Assembly: GCA_030427905.1 (NCBI GenBank)
Contig: JAUICL010000001.1
Location: 620,001 to 684,000 of the forward strand
Length of the DNA stretch: 64,000 nucleotides
Direction of reading: 5' to 3'
Source of the DNA: Bacteroidia bacterium
Lineage (GTDB): Bacteria > Bacteroidota > Bacteroidia > Flavobacteriales_D > Cryomorphaceae
The notes beneath the pieces were generated by a model. It was not told where the DNA came from. It worked only from the letters and a program-made list of their open reading frames with translations, and did no database searches. Below, in pieces: positions 6,353 to 13,936 of the stretch. How positions within the stretch are numbered: position 1 is the stretch's first letter; the number at the start of each line of letters is the position of its first letter. Both the position numbers and the translations under genes were made by a program.

Positions 6353-7630
6353 TTATTTACTTATTTGATTTGATTCTAATACCCTTCTGAACTCGTCTAA
6401 GTGGTCTTTGGGTGTGCTTTTTAGATACTTCAGAAAGGCCGCCTCTGTCTTGTGGCCGGTTATTCTCATAAGGGTGTTTGAAGACACCCCTTTTTGATAC
6501 ATGTTTGTAGCAAAAGAACGCCTTGCTGTATGGCTACTGATAAGCTCCCATTTAGGAAAGATGCCTTCTTTTAAACGCCATTCACCTTTAGTCTCGATTT
6601 TCTTTGAACCTTTCGTAGGCTGAATGATTCCGGCCAAACGGCATACTTCCTTTATGTAGTCGTTATACTTTTGATCTGAAATGAAGGTGGGTAGATTGCC
6701 ACCGTGTTTTAGCAATGTTTGCTGAACTTCTTGGATTACCGGTACGCTAACCAATTCCTTTGTTTTGAATTGCTCAATTGCAATTACCTTTGTTTTTAGG
6801 TCTATGTTTTCGGATTTGAGCCTTTTCAAATCACTAATTCGAAAGCCCGTCCAAAGGCCAATAATGAAAATGTCCCTTGCATTATCCAAGCGTTTGTTAG
6901 ACGAAAGGTCTAGTTCATAGATTGATCTAATTTCATCTTCATTCAAATAGGTGTGAGTCGTTTTATAGCTTGGTTTCGGAAAACGTCTTGTGAAGACCAG
7001 CTTGTTTACCTGAAGGCCAAGGTTTTCAGCTTCCCTAGCTAGGGTTTTGATATTCTTTATTCTCGTTGATGCGGTACTAGTTCCATACCCCCTAAGATTG
7101 ACAAACCAAGCCATGAAGCTCTTATGGTATTGGTCGTCAAGGTCCTGAAATAAGGTAGGGGACCCCTTGTAAGAATCGAATTCACGTAATTTGTTTTGCG
7201 TGTTCCGATACTGCTTAATCGTGCTTTCAGCTATCGGTTCAGTCCTTCCATTTCCTTTGGAAACAAACCTTTTGTCGGCATCTAACAACCAAAAGTCTAT
7301 AAAGGAAACTAGGTCATTTGGAACGATTCGTTTAGGTTCATTTTCCCCTTTTAGGTATTTCCGAAGCGTGATATTGTCAATTGTCTGGTCCGATCTAAGA
7401 AGGTGTTCGTAAGCATCCAACAACTCCTTTTCCTTTCGTCGAAGAAATCGGTTCATTTCATCGAACTGAAGGTGTGAGCGTTTTCGGACTTCGTTCTTTG
7501 AGTCGTTCCAGTCCTCCAACTTAACCCTTTGCTTCGTGGATTGAGTGTATTCAAAATCCCCGTAGTATAGTACCATGTGAATGGTCTTCAATTCGCTTTT
7601 ACCTCTTAACCTGTAACCGATTCTTGCCAT
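6353..7630 (-). CDS. Tyrosine recombinase/integrase of the element
   Basis: The 425-residue protein has an N-terminal arm-type DNA-binding domain (about 1-90), a SAM-like core-binding domain (about 105-215) and the catalytic domain (about 225-410). Catalytic residues are visible: R264 in TGFRISDL, K289, H367 and R370 in HTARRSF, H393 in TGHKTE, and nucleophile Y402 in FLKYLKST. The architecture is the common Bacteroidota integrase type. It lies 166 bases from the right 20-bp repeat, with three TGTCGGGG repeats in that gap. It should catalyse integration into, and excision from, the tRNA-Gln 3' end. No residue of the active site is missing. Confidence 0.95.
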   Translation of the reverse strand: MARIGYRLRGKSELKTIHMVLYYGDFEYTQSTKQRVKLEDWNDSKNEVRKRSHLQFDEMNRFLRRKEKELLDAYEHLLRSDQTIDNITLRKYLKGENEPKRIVPNDLVSFIDFWLLDADKRFVSKGNGRTEPIAESTIKQYRNTQNKLREFDSYKGSPTLFQDLDDQYHKSFMAWFVNLRGYGTSTASTRIKNIKTLAREAENLGLQVNKLVFTRRFPKPSYKTTHTYLNEDEIRSIYELDLSSNKRLDNARDIFIIGLWTGFRISDLKRLKSENIDLKTKVIAIEQFKTKELVSVPVIQEVQQTLLKHGGNLPTFISDQKYNDYIKEVCRLAGIIQPTKGSKKIETKGEWRLKEGIFPKWELISSHTARRSFATNMYQKGVSSNTLMRITGHKTEAAFLKYLKSTPKDHLDEFRRVLESNQISK

Positions 7631-7647
7631 ACCGCAATAATAGATAT

Positions 7648-7791
7648 TGTCGGGGAAACTGTCGGGGTAAAAGTGAATTTTATTTAAACTTCATGAAACT
7701 TCAAGAATCAATGGAATTACGAAATATATCGTAAACTAGGGCGGTATAGCGGTAATTCGGCTTGTTTTCCAGTAGTTTGCAAATGTCGGGG
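7648..7791. repeat. Three TGTCGGGG repeats near attR, candidate integrase arm sites
   Basis: TGTCGGGG occurs at 7648-7655, 7660-7667 (12-base period) and 7784-7791, all in the same orientation, between the integrase start and the att core at 7797. Directly repeated short motifs at this place are typical arm-type binding sites of tyrosine recombinases. Function is inferred from position. Confidence 0.5.
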
Positions 7792-7796
7792 CAGTT

Positions 7797-7816
7797 GCCC
7801 TAGTGGGACAACAAGA
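7797..7816 (+). repeat. attR core, 20-bp direct repeat
   Basis: Perfect second copy of the 20-bp core found at 340-359. It is followed at once by the terminator at 7817, which is what a native tRNA-Gln gene would have downstream. This marks the right end of the element. Confidence 0.9.
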
Positions 7817-7846
7817 TCCTCAAGCGAAAGCTTGGGGATTTTTTTT
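7817..7846 (+). terminator. Original tRNA-Gln terminator, displaced by the element
   Basis: tcctcaagc (7817-7825), GAAA loop, gcttgggga (7830-7838), then eight T. It starts directly after attR. In the empty site it would follow the tRNA by 6 bases, so it is best read as the former tRNA terminator now separated by 7.5 kb. Confidence 0.8.
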
Positions 7847-7850
7847 GTTT

Positions 7851-7912
7851 CTAGGGCGAGAAGTTTATCCCGATAGATGTATCGGGAAGCCCCTAGTGGA
7901 TACAACAAGAAA
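7851..7912 (+). other. Structured segment with degenerate third att-like copy
   Basis: CTAGGG (7851-7856) can pair with CCCTAG (7891-7896), enclosing a perfect 8-bp hairpin tcccgata-gatg-tatcggga (7868-7887). The right side, ccctagtggatacaacaaga (7891-7910), matches the att core except for one inserted base and one substitution. This may be the scar of an earlier integration at the same tRNA or a decayed duplicate of the tRNA 3' end. Confidence 0.5.
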
Positions 7913-7936
7913 CCCCAGCATTCGCTGGGGTTTTTT
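7913..7936 (+). terminator. Rho-independent terminator
   Basis: ccccagc-attc-gctgggg (7913-7930) followed by six T. It lies 24 bases beyond the 3' end of the convergent secreted-protein gene and may work for both strands, with the T-run better on the plus strand. Confidence 0.75.
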
Positions 7937-7959
7937 ATTTCTGAAAATTGAAAGAAAAT

Positions 7960-10900
7960 TTATGGAGTGTCTCCAACCAGGCCAAAGGTTCCATTGAGGA
8001 TGGAGACATCGATGATATTCACAGATGCATCGCAATTAAAGTCACAGAGGGTATTAAAGCTTGGGTCTCCTTCAATGCTACCAAAAGATGCGTTGACGAA
8101 TGAGACATCCACAATACTCACAACATTGTCATTGCTGACATCTCCTGCAATGAAGCTACCAAAGGCTTGATCATTTATGCCGTCAACCAATTCAACTCCC
8201 CAAAAGCCTTTTATTAAATAACCATTTGGTTTCAAGAATATATCATATGTGCCCGGCGGCAAGTTCACAATTTGGAATTCTCCATTTTCATTGAATGTTG
8301 CATCTATGTCAAACAATAAGTTTGTTGTACCGGGTTCAAAGAGTCTGACAGCAATGTCATCTCCACCACAGGATTCGTTCCAAGAGATTGAACCACTCAA
8401 CGAAGCAATGGATGGTTCACCTTCGCATTCGCAGTCTGAATTCACGACATCATTGATTGTACCCGGATTTCCATCATCGCAAGCATCACCGATGTTTGCG
8501 TTGAGATCAGGACAATCGTAGACACCCTCTACACACAGGAGAAAGGTTCCTGTTAATCCGAATGAGGAGTTAGGAGCAATGCGAATGATGTAATCTGTGT
8601 TTGGTGCAACGGCAAGTTCATAGTTGTTCGTTCCTATTTCACACAAAATATTTGAGCCGCCACAAGACTCAGAAACACTCATGACCATGTCAACTTGGGA
8701 GAGGTTTCCATTCGTGATGACTACTGAGCTGTATGGCCCTGAATTGAACGTGTAGAATACGTCAGGCCAATCACCACCTGTTAAATCACAGGAAAAAGCT
8801 CCTTGGTTGTCAGTTGCGCCATGAGTAGTTCCAGTCGTAGCTGAAGATATGGTGCACTCTCCGGGTGCCAATACAGAAATCGATTCTGCATTCTCACAAA
8901 GGTCGTTTGCTGGCACTGGATATACCCCTTCGCAACCACAATCAGACGTCACAGTATCATTAATGGTTTCATCATCCCCATCATCACAGGGATCACCAAC
9001 GGTCAAGCCGAGGTCTTCGCAGAATTCTGGACATGAAATACACTGAACGGTCGATACCAAACATCCTAGGTCTGGAAAATCATCACAATATTCATCAGCT
9101 GTGTAAGATGAAAATAATGAACCATCGATATCACTTGTGACGGTGAGCGGGCTGTAGCCTTGTCCAATAACGGTGCCATCAAAACTTCCGCTGCGCACAG
9201 TTATAAAAGCCACTGCTTCTGAATCGCTGTCGTCAGCAGTGAAGGTGTATTGTTGGCCAGAGATAGCATTCTCCAATTCATTATAGTCATCAAATAAATT
9301 ACAAGACGTGAATTCTTGAACCAAATCATTTCCTTGCGAAACTATCGATGTCCAAAAATAATCTCCCATACAAGGCAAGGCACCTGCACACTCACAATCT
9401 TCAGTAATTCTATCAAAATTTGTATTAGGGTCACCATCGTCGCAAGGAGTGCCTTCAACAAGGTCTAATATCTCGCAATAAACTGGACATGAGCTACAAT
9501 ATGCCGCTGTGCTAACACAGGATCCGGCTGCTGTTTCGCAAACACCATTTACCGTATAATGTGCAAATAGTGAGCCGTTTATGTTTGAAGTAACTGTGAG
9601 TGGACTGAATCCAAAGCCTAGAACTGCTCCATCAGGGGTTGAAGCTCGCACAGTGATGAAACCAGGGGTTCCTTCGGTGTCTTCTGAAGTGAAAGTATAT
9701 TGATTTCCAGAGATAGCGTTTGTCCATTCGTTATATTCTGATTCGTAATTACAGCCTGATCCAGTTACTAATTCAGTCGTTTCTAATAGGGTCCGTATTG
9801 CATAGTCACTTCCTGTACTACAGGCTTGCTCACCCAAGCATTCACATTCACTTGTGACAGCGTCGTTTATGGTATTTGAGTCACCATCATCACAAGGTGA
9901 TCCAACAGCTAAATCCAGATCTTCACAATATTCAGGACAAGTAATGCATTGGCCAGAATTTGCCGTACAATTTCCGCTCTCGGTGTTACATGCACCATCT
10001 ACCGTGTAGTGGACATAAAGTGTTCCGTTTATATCTGATACAACTGTGACTGGACTGTAGCCAAACCCGAGTACCGGACCGTCCGCAGCACCACTGGTGA
10101 TTGTAATAAATCCAGGTTCGAGATCTTGACTGGAAGTGAACTCGTAGGTTTCGCCGGAAATTACATTTGCGTACGTATTGTATTCACTTTCGTAAACGCA
10201 TGTACCACTTACCATCAAATCAGATCCATTGAACGAGTATGTAGCAAATAAAACATCATTCTGGCAGGGTTGAGTGCCCTGACATTCGCAATTGGAAGTC
10301 ACCACATCATTCACGGTGTTCGAGTCTCCATCATCACAAGGAGCACCCACGTCTTCTCCCAAGTCAGGACAGTCGATGCAAAGGCTTTCATCACCAGATG
10401 TGAGACTTAAGGCAATATCGCCAGAACTTCCATTGTAGCCATCGACTTGAAGATAATATTGACGATTCGGGATTACACAAGCATCCAAACTAGATGCATA
10501 CGTTTGGGTGCAACCATCGAGGTCGTCGTTTGCTCCAATTAAGATGAAGCTGGTGAAGTTTCCACAACCTTCTGCCAGATAGATGGCTATTTGCGTATCT
10601 GCTGTTGTGCCGTCATTGCACGTTAGTACGCTAACATTTCCTGATGCAGGAGCTAAGAATTTGAACCAAACAGAATTTTCTACCGCAGCATTACTTCCAC
10701 ACCAACTAGATTGAGATGCACATAAGCCACCGGGAGGTGCTACTTCATCGGGTTGAGACGTAGCGTCTACATTCGAATACATGTTAATACTTCCATCAAC
10801 TGGGACGGTAATAGCTCCACAAACATTGTCATTTACAGGTTGTGCATGACTGTTTAGAAACGAGAAGAAAAATAGAACGATAGTAACGGCTGCGAGTCGA

Positions 10901-10968
10901 ATATGCCCGCATGCGGTGGGCGCAAATACACGAATGCATTCTACAGCCACAGAAAGCTTAGATTTCAT
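7960..10968 (-). CDS. Large secreted modular protein with dockerin-like C-terminus
   Basis: The 1002-residue protein has a signal peptide (hydrophobic core about 25-40, cleavage near HAQ). A jelly-roll-like domain (45-195) follows, then three tandem modules of about 148 residues (about 235-380, 382-530, 533-680), a further CBM-like domain (685-815), a carbohydrate-binding-like/SpaA-type fold (about 850-930) and a C-terminal pair of Ca-binding loops (GDVSNDNVVSIVDV and CDFNCDASVNIIDV) resembling a type I dockerin. Five copies of the linker motif P/A-C-DDG-x4-T-x-N/F-D-x-V/I occur (near 210, 358, 509, 660, 825). It is Cys-rich and Asp-rich. It lacks the T9SS sorting domain that other secreted proteins here carry. 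It probably acts at the cell surface; the substrate is unknown. Confidence 0.85.
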   Translation of the reverse strand: MKSKLSVAVECIRVFAPTACGHIRLAAVTIVLFFFSFLNSHAQPVNDNVCGAITVPVDGSINMYSNVDATSQPDEVAPPGGLCASQSSWCGSNAAVENSVWFKFLAPASGNVSVLTCNDGTTADTQIAIYLAEGCGNFTSFILIGANDDLDGCTQTYASSLDACVIPNRQYYLQVDGYNGSSGDIALSLTSGDESLCIDCPDLGEDVGAPCDDGDSNTVNDVVTSNCECQGTQPCQNDVLFATYSFNGSDLMVSGTCVYESEYNTYANVISGETYEFTSSQDLEPGFITITSGAADGPVLGFGYSPVTVVSDINGTLYVHYTVDGACNTESGNCTANSGQCITCPEYCEDLDLAVGSPCDDGDSNTINDAVTSECECLGEQACSTGSDYAIRTLLETTELVTGSGCNYESEYNEWTNAISGNQYTFTSEDTEGTPGFITVRASTPDGAVLGFGFSPLTVTSNINGSLFAHYTVNGVCETAAGSCVSTAAYCSSCPVYCEILDLVEGTPCDDGDPNTNFDRITEDCECAGALPCMGDYFWTSIVSQGNDLVQEFTSCNLFDDYNELENAISGQQYTFTADDSDSEAVAFITVRSGSFDGTVIGQGYSPLTVTSDIDGSLFSSYTADEYCDDFPDLGCLVSTVQCISCPEFCEDLGLTVGDPCDDGDDETINDTVTSDCGCEGVYPVPANDLCENAESISVLAPGECTISSATTGTTHGATDNQGAFSCDLTGGDWPDVFYTFNSGPYSSVVITNGNLSQVDMVMSVSESCGGSNILCEIGTNNYELAVAPNTDYIIRIAPNSSFGLTGTFLLCVEGVYDCPDLNANIGDACDDGNPGTINDVVNSDCECEGEPSIASLSGSISWNESCGGDDIAVRLFEPGTTNLLFDIDATFNENGEFQIVNLPPGTYDIFLKPNGYLIKGFWGVELVDGINDQAFGSFIAGDVSNDNVVSIVDVSFVNASFGSIEGDPSFNTLCDFNCDASVNIIDVSILNGTFGLVGDTP

Positions 10969-11262
10969 AGATAGAAAGGTTGTTCAACTTTCAAAATTCA
11001 ACTGCAATTGGTTAGGTGCAGAAGACTGGAGAAAGTGGATTGGTTAAAACTGGTTATGCTCGGGAAGTTACAAATAATTTATAAATGAGCATGTTACAAT
11101 TGGTGGTGGAAATATGGTCGTACCCATCCAATTAAAACGGAAGTACTTATCCGACTACATCTAACTACCTTGAAACACGATAATTTCAGTCACTTCAAAT
11201 TGCCCTTATTTCAAGTCTCAGCATATCAGCAGCTCTCTTTAATACCCAAAATTTGAAGGTGC
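10969..11262. other. Intergenic stretch upstream of the modular secreted protein
   Basis: About 290 bases that should hold the promoter of the leftward 1002-residue gene. I see no clear -7 box, repeat, RNA gene or ORF with coding character. Confidence 0.5.
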
Positions 11263-11263
11263 C

Positions 11264-11294
11264 AAAAAAGAAAAGGCGGCCCGTCGGCCGCCTT
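11264..11294 (-). terminator. Terminator of the 81-aa secreted protein gene
   Basis: aaggcggcc-cgtc-ggccgcctt (11273-11294) with A-rich sequence on the left, which reads as a T-run on the minus strand. It lies 32 bases after the stop at 11326. Confidence 0.8.
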
Positions 11295-11325
11295 GAGTAA
11301 ACTGATCACCGTTGCGAAAAGTATA

Positions 11326-11571
11326 TCAGTCGTCTTTTTTGATTTGTCTGATTTGAGCAGTAAAAACAGCTTGCTCAACAGTAGTATAAACGGGTTTAAT
11401 CACCTTTTGGTCTAAACTACCTTCAAAAAATAATTTGTCTTCTTCAGCTGTGAGCAATGCTGTTGATTGCTTTGCGCTTTGCTTTTCTTCCACTTTCGTG
11501 GTGTCTACGCCAGTCGATGCTTGGCTATACATGATGGCGCAACATGCTACGAGGGTTAAGATCGATTTCAT
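11326..11571 (-). CDS. Small secreted hypothetical protein
   Basis: An 81-residue protein with a typical signal peptide (about 1-19, ending near SQAS) and a short Lys/Glu/Thr-rich mature part of about 60 residues. No family is recognised. It is a single-gene unit with its own terminator at 11264-11294. The mature part has no Cys and little hydrophobicity, so it is probably a periplasmic or surface peptide. Confidence 0.7.
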   Translation of the reverse strand: MKSILTLVACCAIMYSQASTGVDTTKVEEKQSAKQSTALLTAEEDKLFFEGSLDQKVIKPVYTTVEQAVFTAQIRQIKKDD

Positions 11572-11667
11572 GATGCTATATGTTTTGTTTGTTTAATGTT
11601 TACGAAACAAACATACAGCAGGGTTTCGTTCTTGTCGTTTGAATTGGGATAAACCCCGATTTTTGAT

Positions 11668-12177
11668 TTATGAGCGGTAGAAAATCAGCTTTTCCATGAT
11701 GTAATCGTCATAGATATAGCCATTTGGCCCATCAAAATCAATGGATTCCACGATTTGAAATTCTTGCTTATCGTAGAATCCGATAGCACCTTTGTTGCGA
11801 CGGTTTACGCGGAGCTTAATAGAACGGCAGTTTTTCGACCTTGCACGACCTTCTACCCATTCCAGACATTTCTTACCAAACCCCTTCCCCTGGTTCTCTG
11901 GGTCGATGTAGATTTTGTCCAGCCACATCACATCACTTTCCTGCTGAATGGCACCATAACCAATGCGCTGATCACTATCTATGAAGAACATGTAGTAGGT
12001 TGGGTCTAAAATAGACGCTTCAACCTTCTCACGCTTGTACATGTCGCCGTATATGGATCCTAACTCTTCTTGGGTGAAGAATGGTGCGAAGGTTGGTAGC
12101 CAAATCTTTTGGGAAAGGGCTAGGAGCTCATCGGTATCCGTTGGACTGATCGGAACGAAATTCAATTTACCATTCAT
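11668..12177 (-). CDS. GNAT family N-acetyltransferase
   Basis: A 169-residue protein with the acetyl-CoA-binding motif A, IYIDPENQGKGFGKKCLEW, in which the Q-x-x-G-x-G loop is intact. It continues with the strand-helix region RSIKLRVNRRNKGAIGFYDK (motif B). The substrate cannot be told from sequence. The start at 12177 overlaps the end of the upstream S4 gene by 11 bases, so they form an operon. Confidence 0.88.
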   Translation of the reverse strand: MNGKLNFVPISPTDTDELLALSQKIWLPTFAPFFTQEELGSIYGDMYKREKVEASILDPTYYMFFIDSDQRIGYGAIQQESDVMWLDKIYIDPENQGKGFGKKCLEWVEGRARSKNCRSIKLRVNRRNKGAIGFYDKQEFQIVESIDFDGPNGYIYDDYIMEKLIFYRS

Positions 12178-12541
12178 CGAATTGGTTTAAATCCCTTCGC
12201 TCCTTTTTGGTTGGCCTACCGAGCCCCTTTTTGCGGTCGTAGCCGGGCATGAGTTTGATCATCTCTAGTTTCTCAATCTCTTCCTGAGGCGTCACTTCTA
12301 CGATGTAATTTTCAACCAGCTTGGCACCAACGCGGTTTTTGAGAAGCTCTTTGATTTGGTACGATCTCCAAATTGGGTTTCGTTTCACGCGTACTACATC
12401 ACCCACTTTTACAGTCTGTGCCGGTTTGACCAAATTCTCATTTAAAAATACCTGATCATCTTTGATGGCATTTGCCGATACAGAGCGTGTCTTGTACAGG
12501 CGTACAGCCCACAAAAACTTGTCAATGCGAATCTCATCCAT
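12167..12541 (-). CDS. hslR: S4-domain RNA-binding protein, Hsp15 (HslR) family
   Basis: A 124-residue protein beginning MDEIRIDKFLWAVRLYKTRS, which is the S4 RNA-binding domain start (R-x-D-K-F-L-W-x-x-R-x-x-K-T-R). A basic C-terminal tail follows (GYDRKKGLGRPTKKERRD). Hsp15 proteins bind the 50S subunit with stalled nascent chain-tRNA and recycle it. Length and layout match the family. It is co-transcribed with the downstream GNAT gene. Confidence 0.88.
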   Translation of the reverse strand: MDEIRIDKFLWAVRLYKTRSVSANAIKDDQVFLNENLVKPAQTVKVGDVVRVKRNPIWRSYQIKELLKNRVGAKLVENYIVEVTPQEEIEKLEMIKLMPGYDRKKGLGRPTKKERRDLNQFDEW

Positions 12542-12554
12542 AGAGATTCCAAAG

Positions 12555-12707
12555 TTAGAAATTACTCGGCGAAGCTTTTACCATGAGCATTTGCTTCTCC
12601 AATTTATTGAGGGCGATCAGTGTTTTCAGGTAAGCCTGAACTTGTCCTTGCTTCATCAAATTTCTGGCTTGCTGAGAGAGTTGCTTGTAGGTGTTGTCTA
12701 GTTTCAT
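12555..12707 (-). CDS. Small conserved-looking helical protein (50 aa)
   Basis: From the ATG at 12707 the frame encodes MKLDNTYKQLSQQARNLM and 32 more residues, all strongly helical with regular heptad-like hydrophobics. I prefer this start to the upstream ATG at 12737, because the extra ten residues do not fit the helix. It sits 13 bases before the hslR gene on the same strand. Similar 50-residue proteins of unknown function occur in Flavobacteriales. No function can be assigned. Confidence 0.6.
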   Translation of the reverse strand: MKLDNTYKQLSQQARNLMKQGQVQAYLKTLIALNKLEKQMLMVKASPSNF

Positions 12708-12755
12708 CTTAATAAAGTTTAGGTTCGATGAGTCCAAGACAATTCCTGTGCCAAA

Positions 12756-13367
12756 TTACTTCTCGTAAAAGTGCATTTCCTTAACGTATTGATGCACAGG
12801 TTCGGTGAGTAGGTAGCGTACGTTATTCTTTTCCTTGATGGCCTTTCGAATAAAACTCGAAGAGAGTTTCATAACAGGGGCATCTACCCGAATTACTCTT
12901 GGGTGATTGGCAAGGGCCGCTTTAGTGCGGTAAAGTTTAAGATCTTCTTTTTCTTGCTCGGTTAGGACCCGGGGATACACGTATATATTGTGCTTAGCCA
13001 AGATCACTTCGTGGTTTTTCCACTTGTGGAGGGTTCTCAGATTATCTTCTCCCATGATCAGGGCGAACTCGATATCGGGATGTTTTTCCTGGAGATGGAT
13101 CAGGGTGTGGACGGTATAGGAAGGCTTGTCTAGATGAAACTCAATATCCGAAACCTTTACTTTTGGATTGTCTTCAACGCCGATTCTTGCGAGTTGGAGC
13201 CGATGGTAGTCGGCGAGTAAACTGCTCTTTTGTTTGAACGGGTTTTGGGGCGATACGACAAGCCATACTTCATCGAGCTCAGTGAAATCGGCCATGTAAT
13301 TGGCTATAATCAGGTGGCCAACATGGATGGGGTTGAAGGTTCCGAAGTAGAGTCCTACTTTTTTCAT
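12756..13367 (-). CDS. nadD: Nicotinate-nucleotide adenylyltransferase
   Basis: NadD adenylates nicotinate mononucleotide in NAD synthesis. The protein starts MKKVGLYFGTFNPIHVGH, with the nucleotidyltransferase motif GTFNPIHxGH (HxGH at 15-18), and has SSSFIRKAI near the C-terminus, matching the ISST/S-x-x-R motif. I place the start at 13367, because its ATG overlaps the gmk stop (ATGA) and the eight residues upstream of it are not conserved. About 203 residues is the usual length. It is the last gene of the yicC-gmk-nadD operon. Confidence 0.95.
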   Translation of the reverse strand: MKKVGLYFGTFNPIHVGHLIIANYMADFTELDEVWLVVSPQNPFKQKSSLLADYHRLQLARIGVEDNPKVKVSDIEFHLDKPSYTVHTLIHLQEKHPDIEFALIMGEDNLRTLHKWKNHEVILAKHNIYVYPRVLTEQEKEDLKLYRTKAALANHPRVIRVDAPVMKLSSSFIRKAIKEKNNVRYLLTEPVHQYVKEMHFYEK

Positions 13368-13936
13368 GCGCTTAAAAATTCTCGAACCCAATCCCTGGCT
13401 TCATGGCAAGCCGTTTTCAAATTGTCGTTGACCAACACTTTGTCAAACTCACCGGCATAGGTCAGCTCTTCAGCGGCTTTGCCAACGCGTTGTCGGAGGC
13501 TATGTTCACTTTCCGTGGATCTTTTTCGGAGTCTGTTCTCGAGCTCTTTAATGCTCGGTGGTTGCACAAAAATGGCCAGCGCTTGATCACCAAAATAGGT
13601 TTTCAACTTAGCTCCGCCTACTACATCTACATCGAATATTACCGTTTGGCCTTGGCTCCAAATCCGTTCTAGCTCAGATTTTAGGGTTCCATAAAACCGA
13701 CCAGGATACACTTCCTCCCATTCAAGCAGTTCATCCTTCTTGATCTTTTCTTCAAATTGTGCCGCTGTGAGAAAGTAGTAGTCTTTTCCTTCTTCTTCTT
13801 TTCCTCTGATAGGTCGGGAAGTGGCTGAGATGGAAAAAGACAATTCGGGAAACTCACCGAGTAAGTATCTGACGATAGTAGTTTTGCCAGCCCCTGAAGG
13901 AGCAGAAAAAATGATACATTTCCCAGCTTTCTTCAT
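13364..13936 (-). CDS. gmk: Guanylate kinase
   Basis: GMP to GDP phosphorylation. The P-loop SAPSGAGKTT is at 11-20, followed by the GMP-binding region (SATSRPIRGKEEEGKDYYF) and the lid. At 190 residues it has normal length. The start overlaps the yicC stop by one base (TGATG), and its own stop overlaps the nadD start, so translation is probably coupled through all three genes. Confidence 0.97.
   Translation of the reverse strand: MKKAGKCIIFSAPSGAGKTTIVRYLLGEFPELSFSISATSRPIRGKEEEGKDYYFLTAAQFEEKIKKDELLEWEEVYPGRFYGTLKSELERIWSQGQTVIFDVDVVGGAKLKTYFGDQALAIFVQPPSIKELENRLRKRSTESEHSLRQRVGKAAEELTYAGEFDKVLVNDNLKTACHEARDWVREFLSA

Larger units (their letters stand above)
340..7816. mobile_element. 7.5-kb integrative element inserted in tRNA-Gln
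   Basis: The region is bounded by a perfect 20-bp direct repeat that includes the tRNA-Gln 3' end. It encodes a tyrosine recombinase next to the right repeat. Between them are a replication-initiator-like protein, two HTH proteins, a nuclease, a Panacea-headed operon and several unknown small proteins. No structural phage genes, conjugation genes or transposase are visible. It therefore resembles a small integrative plasmid or phage-satellite-like element with replication and cargo modules rather than a prophage. Removing it would restore tRNA-Gln directly followed by its own terminator at 7817-7846, which supports the boundaries. Confidence 0.88.

Noticed and set aside
7717-7908. Minus-strand 63-residue ORF spanning attR
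   Set aside because: It runs across the att junction, a terminator hairpin and the att-like remnant, so it is composed of non-coding signals.
9880-10340. Repeated DNA segments possibly indicating a CRISPR array
   Set aside because: The similarity comes from tandem protein modules and linker motifs of about 450-base period, not short spaced repeats.
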